Origin: Alphaproteobacteria bacterium
Lineage (GTDB): Bacteria; Pseudomonadota; Alphaproteobacteria; GCA-2731375
NCBI GenBank assembly: GCA_016776605.1
Contig: JADHTB010000008.1
Coordinates: forward strand, 1-64,000
Direction: 5' to 3'
Length of the DNA: 64,000 bases
In this document: in pieces, positions 48,475-57,289 of the stretch
Layout of the letters: each line of letters starts with the position of its first letter
Numbering within the stretch: position 1 is the stretch's first letter
Position numbers and translations under genes: made by a program
The notes under the pieces: generated by a model
Told to the model about the DNA's origin: nothing
The model's database searches: none
The model's input: only the letters and a program-made list of their open reading frames with translations

Positions 48475-49512
48475 ATGGGGAATGGAGAGACAGTGGGCTA
48501 TCAGGTCAAGATACGCGGCACGGATAAAATCGTTGAAGTCGGCGACGATGAAACGATCCTGGACGCCGCCCTGTCGGCGGGCATCGACTATCCGTTCGGC
48601 TGTCAGTCAGGCAATTGCGGGGCCTGCAAATCCCGTTTGCTGGCCGGCGAGGTGGAAATGTCGGACTATTCCGAATATGCCCTGACCGATGATGAGCGCG
48701 CCCAGGGTCAGATCCTGGCTTGTAGTTCAGTTCCCGTGACCGACTGTGATGTGGCCTGGCTGGACCTGGAAGAGACGGTTCAGCACGCCATGCAAGCACT
48801 GAATTGCACAGTGGTCGGGGTGGAGCGGGCGACCCACGATATCGTCATTCTGCGTCTGCAGGCGCCGGGCGGTGGCACCTTGGCCTTTTCCGCCGGGCAA
48901 TATGCCTCCCTTAAATTCGACAACCAGCCGCCCAGGGATTTTTCCATGGCCAACGAGCCTTATGGCAACGTTCTGGAATTTCATATCCGCGCCATAGCAG
49001 ACGGCCAAGTCAGTCAATTCGCGCGAAGCAACGTGCGGGTCGGCGATACGGTCGCCCTGTCCGGGCCCATGGGCCTGGCCTTTCTACGCGAATTGCACAC
49101 TGGCCCCATCGTGGCCGTGGCGGGCGGTTCCGGTCTGGCGCCCATAAAATCCATCGTCGAAACCGCCCTGGCCAAAGGCATGGCGCAGCCGGTCACGTTG
49201 TATTTCGGCGCCCGGGCGGAACGGGATTTGTACCTGGTCGCGCATTTCGAGGCCCTGGCGGCCAAACACGGCAATTTTAGTTTCGTTCCAGTCCTATCCG
49301 AGGCAGCCGCGGCCACCACGCGGCGCACGGGCATGCTGGCGGATGCCATCGCGGAAGATCTGGCAACCATGGATGGGTGCAAGATCTATGCTGCTGGTCC
49401 GCCGCCAATGGTCGATGCGGTCCGCGCCCTGGCTGACCGTTTGAGCGGCCGGGCGGAAGATCTGCACGCCGATCCGTTCTACACGGCGCATGAACTGGCG
49501 ACCCAGAAATGA
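48475..49512 (+). CDS. 2Fe-2S ferredoxin/FAD/NAD reductase component
   Basis: A 345-residue electron-transfer protein. The N-terminal plant-type ferredoxin has cysteines in GCQSGNCGACKS and near LACSS (about residues 44-83). An FAD-binding domain follows (RDFSMANEP, about 158-166), then an NAD-binding domain (GGSGLAPIKSI, about 220). It resembles reductases of ring-hydroxylating dioxygenases and multicomponent monooxygenases (NagAa/phenol hydroxylase type). The oxygenase is not in the window. It heads the MarR-divergent gentisate group. A GTG at 48493 with GGAGAG just upstream is a credible alternative start. Confidence 0.87.
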   Translation: MGNGETVGYQVKIRGTDKIVEVGDDETILDAALSAGIDYPFGCQSGNCGACKSRLLAGEVEMSDYSEYALTDDERAQGQILACSSVPVTDCDVAWLDLEETVQHAMQALNCTVVGVERATHDIVILRLQAPGGGTLAFSAGQYASLKFDNQPPRDFSMANEPYGNVLEFHIRAIADGQVSQFARSNVRVGDTVALSGPMGLAFLRELHTGPIVAVAGGSGLAPIKSIVETALAKGMAQPVTLYFGARAERDLYLVAHFEALAAKHGNFSFVPVLSEAAAATTRRTGMLADAIAEDLATMDGCKIYAAGPPPMVDAVRALADRLSGRAEDLHADPFYTAHELATQK

Positions 49513-49543
49513 AGATAAACCTGGCCGAGGGACGGGAGGCGAC

Positions 49544-50587
49544 ATGAGCCATAGCGATCAGACAAAAGACAGCCGGCAGGCCTATTATGACCGCATTGCG
49601 CCCGCTCATCTGACCCCGTTGTGGGAGGTGTTCGCCGATCTGGTGACGCCGCAACCCAAAGCCCAGGCCGTACCAGCCATTTGGCATTATGACGGCATTC
49701 GCGACTTTATCCTGGAATCCGGTGGCCTGATTACCGCCAAGGAGGCGGTGCGCCGGGTCCTGATCCTGGAAAACCCAAACCTTCCCGGGGAATCCAAGAT
49801 CACCAATACGCTGTACGCCGGCCTGCAATTAATTCTGCCCGGCGAAGTCGCCCCCGCCCATCGCCACAGTCAGTCCGCCCTGCGCTTCATTGTCGAAGGC
49901 AGGGGGGCCTATACGGCGGTGGAGGGCGAAAAAACCATTATGCAGCCCGGTGACTTTGTCATTACGCCGTCCTGGGCCTGGCATGATCACGGCAACGAAT
50001 CCGACGAGCCCATGGTCTGGCTGGATGGTCTGGATATTCCTATCGTCAATTTCTTTGATGCCAGCTTTGCCGAAGATCTGGATCAGGACAGCCAACCCCT
50101 GTCGCGGCCACCCGGCGATTCCCAAGCCCGCTATGGCGCCGGCCTGCTGCCCATGGGCTATGAAAGTGTTTCGCCCGCCTCGCCGGTGTTCAACTATCCC
50201 TATGAGCGCACCCGCGAGGCCCTGGAGCAGATGCGCCGGGCGGAGGAATGGGATCCCTGCCATGGCCTAAAAATGCGCTATGTTAATCCGGTCACGGGCG
50301 ACTATGCCATGCCCACCATGGCGACATTCATGCAGCTGATACCAGCCGGCATGTCCACCGCGCCCTATCGCGCCACCGATGGCATGGTCTACAGCGTGGT
50401 CGAAGGCACGGGCAAAACCATCGCCGGCGGCCAGGAACTAACCTGGGGGCCGCGGGATACCTTTGTTATTCCCAGTTGGTGCCCGCATCATCATGACGTG
50501 GACGGGGACGCGGTTCTGTTCAGCTTCTCCGATCGCCCAATCCAGGAAAAACTGGGACTGTGGCGGCAAGACCGCGGCAATCACTAG
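49544..50587 (+). CDS. Gentisate 1,2-dioxygenase
   Basis: A 347-residue bicupin that cleaves gentisate to maleylpyruvate with Fe(II). The first cupin holds HRHSQSALRFIVEG (about 104-117) and TPSWAWHDHGNES, and the second cupin lies at about 230-335 with PSWCPHHHDVDGD. The HWHDHGN-type motif is the gentisate dioxygenase signature. The ATG at 49544 has GGGAGG upstream. It sits between a reductase and a fumarylpyruvate hydrolase, consistent with gentisate breakdown. Its TAG stop is the first three bases of a palindromic element. Confidence 0.93.
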   Translation: MSHSDQTKDSRQAYYDRIAPAHLTPLWEVFADLVTPQPKAQAVPAIWHYDGIRDFILESGGLITAKEAVRRVLILENPNLPGESKITNTLYAGLQLILPGEVAPAHRHSQSALRFIVEGRGAYTAVEGEKTIMQPGDFVITPSWAWHDHGNESDEPMVWLDGLDIPIVNFFDASFAEDLDQDSQPLSRPPGDSQARYGAGLLPMGYESVSPASPVFNYPYERTREALEQMRRAEEWDPCHGLKMRYVNPVTGDYAMPTMATFMQLIPAGMSTAPYRATDGMVYSVVEGTGKTIAGGQELTWGPRDTFVIPSWCPHHHDVDGDAVLFSFSDRPIQEKLGLWRQDRGNH

Positions 50588-50687
50588 AGCAATTCCGAAT
50601 TAATGAGAATCGCGAAGCTACTCTAAGTGATTGGAAAAATTGCTCTAATTCTAAAAATCCGAGCATTTTCAGAATGAAAATTCTCTA
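50585..50687. repeat. 103-bp two-module dispersed palindromic element (copy 2)
   Basis: Same length as copy 1 at 32611, with eight differences. Module A keeps the outer arms TAGAGCAATT/AATTGCTCTA but its inner stem is damaged (GCTACTCT instead of GCGATTCT). Module B (50661-50685) has the central CATTCTG replaced by CAGAATG, its exact reverse complement, so this hairpin sits in the opposite orientation. The leading TAG is the stop codon of the gentisate dioxygenase. Confidence 0.85.
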
Positions 50688-50715
50688 AGGAACACAGGCG
50701 CTAGAGACCCGGATC

Positions 50716-51315
50716 ATGGCAGCGAACGAATTTGAATTCCTCGACGAGGCGGAACTGGTCGACTTTCCCGGCCTGATGGCCGTCTCTCAATTCGTTCGCA
50801 TGCTGGGCGGCGTACCCTGGTTTGGCGCGCTTGGCCTGCAATTAGATGGACGCGAGGAGCTTTTGGCCGAGGACTATTTGCTCGCCCTGGGCTTTCCCGA
50901 TGCCCGCATTTCCCCCATCACGAATTGGGAGGAGGCAGCGGACGCGGCGGCCAACCCGGAATGGAACACCGATTGGTGGGAGGCGGAGGAACAGGCCCGC
51001 GTTGCCCTGGTGGCGGAAGCCTGCATGCTGGCCGACGAGGATACGGTTATGGTGGCGTTGACCCATCTGCAGAACCAGGCTGTCGAGGCGGTACTGGAAG
51101 CGGTGGAATTGGCGGCGGAGGCAGCCGGCATTGATGATACGGAGTTGATCCGTGCCGCCGCCGGTAGCGCGGCCCAGGGGATCTATCAGGCGGGCCTGTT
51201 ATTGGCGGCCCAGAACGAGGACGACGAACAGCATGCCTTTGCCCTGAAATACCGCCTGTTCGAAGCCGGCCGCTGGCCCATTGGCGTGGTCGGCAACAGC
51301 TTTCACATTTTTTAA
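50716..51315 (+). CDS. Acidic protein of unknown function in the gentisate group
   Basis: A 199-residue strongly acidic protein I do not recognise. No signal peptide or membrane segment is seen. Residues 2-22 are a Glu/Asp-rich opening, a Trp-rich patch (NWEEAADAAANPEWNTDWWE, about residues 71-90) follows, and the rest is Ala/Glu-rich helix (VEAVLEAVELAAEAAG). It lies between the palindromic element after the gentisate dioxygenase and the fumarylpyruvate hydrolase gene (36 bp downstream). Whether it takes part in gentisate breakdown is unknown. The ATG at 50716 follows a weak ribosome site. Confidence 0.75.
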   Translation: MAANEFEFLDEAELVDFPGLMAVSQFVRMLGGVPWFGALGLQLDGREELLAEDYLLALGFPDARISPITNWEEAADAAANPEWNTDWWEAEEQARVALVAEACMLADEDTVMVALTHLQNQAVEAVLEAVELAAEAAGIDDTELIRAAAGSAAQGIYQAGLLLAAQNEDDEQHAFALKYRLFEAGRWPIGVVGNSFHIF

Positions 51316-51351
51316 TTCAGAACCCACAACGAACATGAAAAGGAGCCTGAA

Positions 51352-52044
51352 ATGGCTTTTGCAATAACCCCTCCGCCACAGGCTTGCGTTCCCGTCCAGG
51401 GCGGCGATCCCTTTCCCGTTCGGCGGATCTATTGCGTGGGCCGCAACTATGCCGCCCATGCCCGCGAAATGGGCCATGATCCCGACCGCGAGCCGCCGTT
51501 TTTCTTCATGAAGCCAGCCGATGCGGTGGCCATGGACGGCAGCGCCCTGCCCTATCCACCCGCGACATCGGATCTGCATCACGAGATCGAATTGGTGGTG
51601 GCACTGGCCAAAGGCGGCGCCAATATTCCGGAAGATCAGGCCCTGGAGCATATCTTTGGCTACACCGTTGGCTTGGATATGACCCGGCGCGATTTGCAGG
51701 GCGAGGCCAAGGATAAAGGCCGGCCCTGGGATACAGGCAAGGGCTTTGACCAATCCGCGCCTATTGGCAGCCTGCGCACGGTGGCCGATGTTGGCCACCC
51801 CACCGATGCCCGTATCTGGCTGACCGTCAATGGCGAGGGCCGCCAGGACGGCAACATCAACCAGATGATCTGGAATGTGCCCGAGACCATTTCCTATCTG
51901 TCGGGACTGTTTCATCTGCAACCCGGCGACATGATTTTCACCGGCACGCCCGCGGGCGTGGCCGCCGTTGGTCCGGGCGACCGCCTGGAAGGCGCCGTCG
52001 AGGGCATCGCGAGCCTCTCGGTCAGCTATACCCCAAAATCCTAG
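51352..52044 (+). CDS. Fumarylacetoacetate hydrolase family protein, likely fumarylpyruvate hydrolase
   Basis: A 230-residue FAH-fold hydrolase. PVRRIYCVGRNYAAHAREMG (about 22-41, with the family CVGRNYxxH block), FMKPADAV, the metal ligands in HHEIELVVAL and YTVGLDMTRRDLQ, and GDMIFTGTPAGVAAVGPGD fit the fumarylpyruvate/acylpyruvate hydrolase branch. This would finish gentisate catabolism to fumarate and pyruvate. It has an AAAAGGAG ribosome site. exonuclease III follows 13 bases downstream. Confidence 0.9.
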   Translation: MAFAITPPPQACVPVQGGDPFPVRRIYCVGRNYAAHAREMGHDPDREPPFFFMKPADAVAMDGSALPYPPATSDLHHEIELVVALAKGGANIPEDQALEHIFGYTVGLDMTRRDLQGEAKDKGRPWDTGKGFDQSAPIGSLRTVADVGHPTDARIWLTVNGEGRQDGNINQMIWNVPETISYLSGLFHLQPGDMIFTGTPAGVAAVGPGDRLEGAVEGIASLSVSYTPKS

Positions 52045-52056
52045 GGCTGCTGAAAG

Positions 52057-52860
52057 ATGAAAATCTCCATCGCGACCTGGAACGTAAATTCCGTCCGGGC
52101 CCATTTGTCCACCATCGAACAGTTCCTGGCGGCACGCCAACCCGATGTGCTGTGCTTGCAGGAAATCAAGGTGACCAACGATATCTTCCCCTTGGATCTG
52201 TTCAATCAGCACGGCTATGTGCATCACGCCCTGCATGGGCAAAAGGCCTATCACGGCGTTGCCATTTTCGCCAAGGCGGCGGTGCCGCTGGAACAAGTGG
52301 TGCGGAAAGACTGGTGCGGCATCGAGCAGGCCCGGCATGTCTATTGCACCCTGCCCGGCGGCGTGGAATTGCATAACTTCTATGTTCCCGCGGGCGGCGA
52401 CAAGCCGGATGTCGAGAACAACGAAAAATTCCGCCACAAACTGGACTTCATGACCGACGTATCGGCCTGGTTCAAACGGCGCAAGAAAAAAGAAAACCGC
52501 TTCGTGCTGGTCGGCGACCTGAACGTCGCGCCCCTGGAATCGGATGTCTGGAACCACAAACAGTTATTGCGCGTGGTCAGTCATACCCCTGTCGAGGTGG
52601 AGCATATGGCCGCCTGGTATGCTTCCCACGACTGGGTGGATGCGGTGCGCCACTTCGTGCCCGAGGATGAAAAGATTTTTTCCTGGTGGAGCTACCGCTC
52701 GCCAAATTGGGAAACCTCCGACAAAGGCCGCCGCCTGGATCATATCTGGGTCACGCCAACCCTGGCCCCGGGGCTGGCTGGCGTCGAAATAGTGAAATCC
52801 GCCAGGGGATTTGCACCAGCATCGGATCATGTGCCGGTCATCGTCGAATTAAGTATCTGA
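52057..52860 (+). CDS. xth: Exodeoxyribonuclease III
   Basis: A 267-residue AP endonuclease/3'-exonuclease of base excision repair. SIATWNVNSVRAH (residues 3-15), CLQEIKVTN with the metal-binding Glu, FVLVGDLNVAP, SWWSYR and the catalytic DHVPVIVEL end are complete. It lies 13 bases after the FAH gene and converges with the hydroxylase gene. Confidence 0.94.
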   Translation: MKISIATWNVNSVRAHLSTIEQFLAARQPDVLCLQEIKVTNDIFPLDLFNQHGYVHHALHGQKAYHGVAIFAKAAVPLEQVVRKDWCGIEQARHVYCTLPGGVELHNFYVPAGGDKPDVENNEKFRHKLDFMTDVSAWFKRRKKKENRFVLVGDLNVAPLESDVWNHKQLLRVVSHTPVEVEHMAAWYASHDWVDAVRHFVPEDEKIFSWWSYRSPNWETSDKGRRLDHIWVTPTLAPGLAGVEIVKSARGFAPASDHVPVIVELSI

Positions 52861-52865
52861 GGTGC

Positions 52866-54089
52866 TTACAACGCCTCGCCCCGGATCAGCTTGGGCAGAT
52901 CGCCGGTCATGGCGGCGGCGTGGCGCTCAAAGAAACGCTTGGCCGGGCCGATCTTGTTGACCAGGCCCAGGCCCAGCACGCGGGCCAGACGCACCGGCGT
53001 GATATCGTTGGAGAACAAGCGCACCAGACCATCGGTCATCATCAACATGGTCAGGGCATCAAAGCGGCGCCATTGCTGATAACGGCGCAACGCCTCGCCG
53101 CCGCCCAGATCCAGGCCCAGGCGGGCGCTGTCGGTCAAAACCTCGGCCAGGGCGGCAACGTCGCGTATGCCCAGGTTCAGGCCCTGGCCGGCCACGGGAT
53201 GCATGCCGTGGGCCGCATCGCCGATCAGGGCCAGCCGGGTGTCGATATAGCGTTCGGCATTCTGCAGCCCCAGCGGATAGCTCCAACGCGGCGCATCGCA
53301 TTCGATACGGCCCCAATGGTCGCCGGCCCGATCCATGATTTCGGCATTAAAGGCGGCCTCGTCCAGGGCCAGCAGGGCGGGTACGTCACGGCCCCGTTCG
53401 GTCCAGATCAGGGCGGAGCGGTTGCCGCGCATGGGCAACAGGGCAAAAGGCCCGGCCGGCAAAAATAATTCCGAGGCGATGCCGCCATGGCCGCCTTCGT
53501 GGCGCACGGTGGTGACAATGGCGGTCTGATCGTATTGCCAGGACAGACAGCGGATGCCCGCCGCCTGGCGCAGGGGCGAATGACGCCCTTCCGCCCCGAC
53601 CGCAAGCGCTGCGGTGACCCCCCGGCCATCAGTCAGTTCGCCGCGCACCCCGGTCTGATCCCGCACCAGCGTGGTCAATTCCCCGGGCGCGATCAATTCG
53701 ACCCCCTCGGCCTTGGCCAAGGCGCGGTGCAGAGCCAGGCGGATGTATCTGTTTTCCACAGTGAAACCAAAAGGCCGGTCGCCAACCTCGCGGTGATCGA
53801 AATGCAGGAACAAGGGCGCGCCATTGTCGGCCACGCGGATTTCCTCAATCGGCGCGGCATAGTCGGCCAAATACTCCCAGACACCGATCTGCCCGAACAA
53901 TGCGGCGGAGCCATAGGATAGGGTGGAGACCCGGCCATCATGGTCCATGGCGGTCAGGACACTGGGCGTTTGCCGCTCCACCACAACCGCGCGCAGGCCG
54001 GCACTGGCCAGGGCCAGGCCTTGGGTTAAACCGATCATGCCGCCGCCAACGATCAGCACGTCGGTCGCGATTGCTTTTTTGTTCGCCAT
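52866..54089 (-). CDS. UbiH/UbiF-family FAD-dependent hydroxylase
   Basis: A 407-residue flavoprotein monooxygenase of the ubiquinone-biosynthesis UbiH/COQ6 family. The FAD-binding VLIVGGGMIGLTQGLALA (about 11-28) and the second FAD motif LIGDAAHGMHPVAGQGLNLGIRD (near 280-300) are present, as is a DG-type motif. It probably hydroxylates the quinone ring; the ring position cannot be told. The ATG at 54089 is used because similarity starts at ANKKAIATDVLIVGGG; an upstream extension is not needed. It converges with xth and is divergent from the amidase. Confidence 0.88.
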   Translation of the reverse strand: MANKKAIATDVLIVGGGMIGLTQGLALASAGLRAVVVERQTPSVLTAMDHDGRVSTLSYGSAALFGQIGVWEYLADYAAPIEEIRVADNGAPLFLHFDHREVGDRPFGFTVENRYIRLALHRALAKAEGVELIAPGELTTLVRDQTGVRGELTDGRGVTAALAVGAEGRHSPLRQAAGIRCLSWQYDQTAIVTTVRHEGGHGGIASELFLPAGPFALLPMRGNRSALIWTERGRDVPALLALDEAAFNAEIMDRAGDHWGRIECDAPRWSYPLGLQNAERYIDTRLALIGDAAHGMHPVAGQGLNLGIRDVAALAEVLTDSARLGLDLGGGEALRRYQQWRRFDALTMLMMTDGLVRLFSNDITPVRLARVLGLGLVNKIGPAKRFFERHAAAMTGDLPKLIRGEAL

Positions 54090-54153
54090 GAGCGCTAATT
54101 TCGCTCTAGAGCAGGGCGTTGTCCAGCGCCCATTCAGGGGATAACCTATAACA

Positions 54154-55512
54154 ATGAATGACACAGCATGGCACCATATGTCGGCCCTCGAACTGGGCGC
54201 CGCCATCCAGAATGGTCAGATCGATCCGATCGATTTGACGGAACATTTCCTGACCCGCATCGACAGCGGGGATCCCGGGCATCGGATCTATATCCGGACC
54301 ACGGCGGACCGCGCCAGGGCGGAGGCAGCGGCCGCGTCCGCCCGCGCCAAGGCCGGTCTGCGGCAAAGTCCCCTGGACGGCGTGCCCATGTCATGGAAGG
54401 ACCTGACCGATACCGCCGGCACGGAGACGACCTTTGGCTCGGCCATTCTGCGCGACCGGGTACCGGACAGGGACGCCTTGTTATTGCGCCGCGCCACCCT
54501 GGCCGGAATGATCTGCCTAGGCAAAACCAACCTGTCGGAATTCGCCTATTCCGGGCTGGGCATCAATCCCATTTACGGCACGCCGGCCAATGGCGCCGAT
54601 AGGGAGGTGGAGCGGGTGCCGGGTGGCTCGTCATCGGGCGCCGCCGTATCCGTGACCAATGGCCTGGCGCCTGCCGGCATCGGCAGCGATACGGGTGGAT
54701 CGGTGCGTATTCCGGCGGCGTTGAACGGCATCGTCGGCCTGAAAACCTCGCCCGGCCTATTGCCCCTGGACGGCATTCTGCCGCTTTCACCGACCTTTGA
54801 TACCATCGGGCCGTTGACCCGCGATGTGGCCGACGCCAACGCCATCTTTGCGGTGCTCAATCAATCGCGGCCCTATGATCTTGGCGGCGCCTCGTTACAG
54901 GGCGTGCGTCTGCTGAAGCCCAGGGACGTTATGTTCGATGATCTGGACGCTACCGTGGCCGGGGCCATGGCCGCCGCATTGGATCGGCTGAGCAATGCCG
55001 GCGCCGATATTGTCGAACAGGATGTGCCGGAATTCACCGAAGCGTTCGAGCTGGTGGCCAAACACGGCAACATCATCTCGGCCGAGGCCTATGCCGTGTG
55101 GTTCGACGAGGTGGAAAACCGTGGCGATGAGATGTATTGGGGCATCCTGTCGCGCTTTCAAATGGCCAAGACATTATCCGCCATTGACGCGGAATCCGCC
55201 CACATCGGCCTTTCCGCCATCGCCGCCCGCTACCGGGTACGCACGGCGGGCTTCGCCGCCACCATCCATCCAACCTGCGCCCGCATCGCCCCGCCCATCG
55301 CGGATCTGGAGCATGATCCGGTGGCCTATGATGAGGCCAACCTGGCCATTACCCGCAATACCCGCCTGGGCAACATCATGGAAACCTGCGGCGTCACCCA
55401 GCCCTGTCAGCGGCCGGGCGAATTGCCCGTCGGTCTATCCCTGATGGCCACGAAAAACTGCGAAGGCAAAGTCCTGCGCCTGGCCAAGGCGGCGGAACAA
55501 GCCTTAGCATAA
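54154..55512 (+). CDS. Amidase signature family protein
   Basis: A 452-residue amidase. PMSWKDLTDTAGTETTFGS (about 76-94, with the catalytic Lys) and the GGSSSGAAVSVTNGLAPAGIGSDTGGS stretch near 159-185 (quoted in part; it carries the Ser-Ser pair of the Ser-Ser-Lys triad) are intact. This is a general amide hydrolase; the substrate (for example an allophanate, malonamate or aryl amide) is not assignable. Monocistronic, divergent from the UbiH-like gene. Confidence 0.9.
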   Translation: MNDTAWHHMSALELGAAIQNGQIDPIDLTEHFLTRIDSGDPGHRIYIRTTADRARAEAAAASARAKAGLRQSPLDGVPMSWKDLTDTAGTETTFGSAILRDRVPDRDALLLRRATLAGMICLGKTNLSEFAYSGLGINPIYGTPANGADREVERVPGGSSSGAAVSVTNGLAPAGIGSDTGGSVRIPAALNGIVGLKTSPGLLPLDGILPLSPTFDTIGPLTRDVADANAIFAVLNQSRPYDLGGASLQGVRLLKPRDVMFDDLDATVAGAMAAALDRLSNAGADIVEQDVPEFTEAFELVAKHGNIISAEAYAVWFDEVENRGDEMYWGILSRFQMAKTLSAIDAESAHIGLSAIAARYRVRTAGFAATIHPTCARIAPPIADLEHDPVAYDEANLAITRNTRLGNIMETCGVTQPCQRPGELPVGLSLMATKNCEGKVLRLAKAAEQALA

Positions 55513-55545
55513 GCGCTCGACTATAGATGTCCCAATATATGCGGT

Positions 55546-56685
55546 CTACGCCGGGGCGAAGACGTCGTCGGCTTGCTGGCCCACCAGACTGGGTAATTGG
55601 ATCGGGCCCTTGAAGGCGCTGTCGTGCTGCAGGGTCGGCATCACTTCGGTGGCGAACATACGCATGTTTAGTTCGCCCTGTTCGTGGGGCATGCCGCCGT
55701 AGGAGAAGTCGCAGACAATATGATCGGTGCCGGTCAGGCGTTGTAATTCCGCGATTTGCCCCTTGCAGTCTTCCGGCGTACCGACGATCTGGATATTGAC
55801 ATAGAAGTCGGTCAATTTTTTCCGCGCCTCTTCGTCCTTCAGCTTGGAATAGGTCTTGGCCATTTTGCCATAGGATTCATAGCCCTTGACCGTGGCCAGA
55901 TGGCCATCGGAGAACTTGTAGTGATTGTCGATGGAATCCCACTTGGCACCCAGATATTGCTGGGCGCGCTCGTTGGCTTCTTCCCGGCTGTCGGCGACCG
56001 AGACATTGGTCAGGATAACGGGCGGCTTTGGCGTATGGCCCACGCTGATGGCGATATCGCGGAAGCTTTGAATATCGGTGGCGGCTTTCACCCATTCATT
56101 CTGCATGATGACCATCATGCCGAAACCAAGCTTGGCCATGATCTCGGCGGATTCCGGGCTGACGGAGGAGGCATAAAAGCGCCGTTCGGGGTGGGACATG
56201 GGCCGGGGCCGGATCGACATTTTTGGTATCTTGTAATACTCGCCATCCCAATCGAAGACTTCCTGGCTCAACGCCTTGGTGATCAGCTCGGCGGATTCGG
56301 CAAAGCGCGGCCGGGCCTCCTCCATGGGGATGCGGAAGCCGGCGTATTCCACCGTGGCCGCGCCCCGGCCAAAGCCAAACATGCAACGTCCGCCGCACAG
56401 CAAATCAAGATAGGCGATCTGTTCCGCCACCCGGATGGGATCCTGCCAGGGCAGAACGATAACGCAGGTACCGAGGGTAATGCGCTTGGTCCGCCCGGCG
56501 AAATACGTCAGCAGTTGCAAGGGCGAGGGCGACATGGAATAGCCGGTGAAGTGATGTTCCAGGCCAAACAGGCTGTCAAAGCCCAATGGTTCGGCCAGAT
56601 CACCAAGCGTCAGATGCTCCGCCAAAACAGCCGCATCCGAACGCCCGGCCTCGGCGAGTACACTTAGATCAGTTCCGATTTTCAT
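55546..56685 (-). CDS. LLM-class flavin-dependent monooxygenase
   Basis: A 379-residue luciferase-like protein. FDSLFGLEHHFTGYSMSPSPLQLLTYFAG (about 36-64, quoted in part), LGTCVIVLPWQDPIRVAEQIAYLDLL and GRCMFGFGRG are typical of bacterial-luciferase-like alkanal/alkane-sulfonate monooxygenases. It is a third LLM gene and belongs to a different subgroup from those at 17744 and 18590. The ATG at 56685 follows AGGGGCGAAAAAA. A VOC protein gene precedes it by 45 bases on the same strand. Confidence 0.87.
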   Translation of the reverse strand: MKIGTDLSVLAEAGRSDAAVLAEHLTLGDLAEPLGFDSLFGLEHHFTGYSMSPSPLQLLTYFAGRTKRITLGTCVIVLPWQDPIRVAEQIAYLDLLCGGRCMFGFGRGAATVEYAGFRIPMEEARPRFAESAELITKALSQEVFDWDGEYYKIPKMSIRPRPMSHPERRFYASSVSPESAEIMAKLGFGMMVIMQNEWVKAATDIQSFRDIAISVGHTPKPPVILTNVSVADSREEANERAQQYLGAKWDSIDNHYKFSDGHLATVKGYESYGKMAKTYSKLKDEEARKKLTDFYVNIQIVGTPEDCKGQIAELQRLTGTDHIVCDFSYGGMPHEQGELNMRMFATEVMPTLQHDSAFKGPIQLPSLVGQQADDVFAPA

Positions 56686-56730
56686 TTTTTTCGCCCCTGA
56701 AGTTACGCAAACCCAAAAATCCAAGCCCTA

Positions 56731-57141
56731 TTAAACGACAGCAGGGCCCTTTAATTCAACTGTATTGCCATCCGGATCCTGAACATACAGGGACGGCCCC
56801 TCTCCCTCGGCGCCAAATCGTTGCACGATTTCACCGGTTTCCAGGCCACAGCCGTGCAAATAATCCTTCAACCCAGGGCCATCAAATGGCTCTATGCGCA
56901 GGCAGAAATGGTCCATGTTCAGGCCATCCGGCGCGCGGGGGCCACCGCCCTTTTGCCCCAATTCGCCCGCCAGGGTCACCAGATCGATCTGCGCCCGCCC
57001 GGCGCGTAAATGATACAGCCCCAGATCATCCCGGCGACGTTCCATGACGCAGCCCAGAATATCGCAATAGAAGGCCAGGGATCGATCCAGATCAGCGACC
57101 CGCAAGACCACATGGTCCAATCCCAACGGTGTTATCTGCAT
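56731..57141 (-). CDS. VOC (glyoxalase/bleomycin resistance/extradiol dioxygenase) superfamily protein
   Basis: A 136-residue single VOC module. GLDHVVLRVADLDRSLAFYCDILG (about 7-30, quoted in part), NMDHFCLRIEPFDG and the terminal YVQDPDGNTVELKGP are present, with metal-ligand His and Glu positions intact. The function may be a lyase, epimerase or resistance protein; it cannot be assigned. It precedes the LLM gene on the same strand by 45 bases, and a joint transcript is likely. Confidence 0.83.
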   Translation of the reverse strand: MQITPLGLDHVVLRVADLDRSLAFYCDILGCVMERRRDDLGLYHLRAGRAQIDLVTLAGELGQKGGGPRAPDGLNMDHFCLRIEPFDGPGLKDYLHGCGLETGEIVQRFGAEGEGPSLYVQDPDGNTVELKGPAVV

Positions 57142-57289
57142 TTCAACCTCGCCTTCACGTCAGTATGACTATGGCGCTTCCCTGGCCCACATCGCCGCAT
57201 CATCCCCCCGCATGGACGCGGTGTAGCAGTTTATTAAGAGGATCATCGTATAGGCAATGGCATAATCGGTTGAATTACGATGACAAGCA

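Noticed and set aside
54103..54112. GCTCTAGAGC palindrome before the amidase gene
   Set aside because: It resembles the ends of the dispersed element but is only ten bases long and has no partner hairpin, so it cannot be called a copy.
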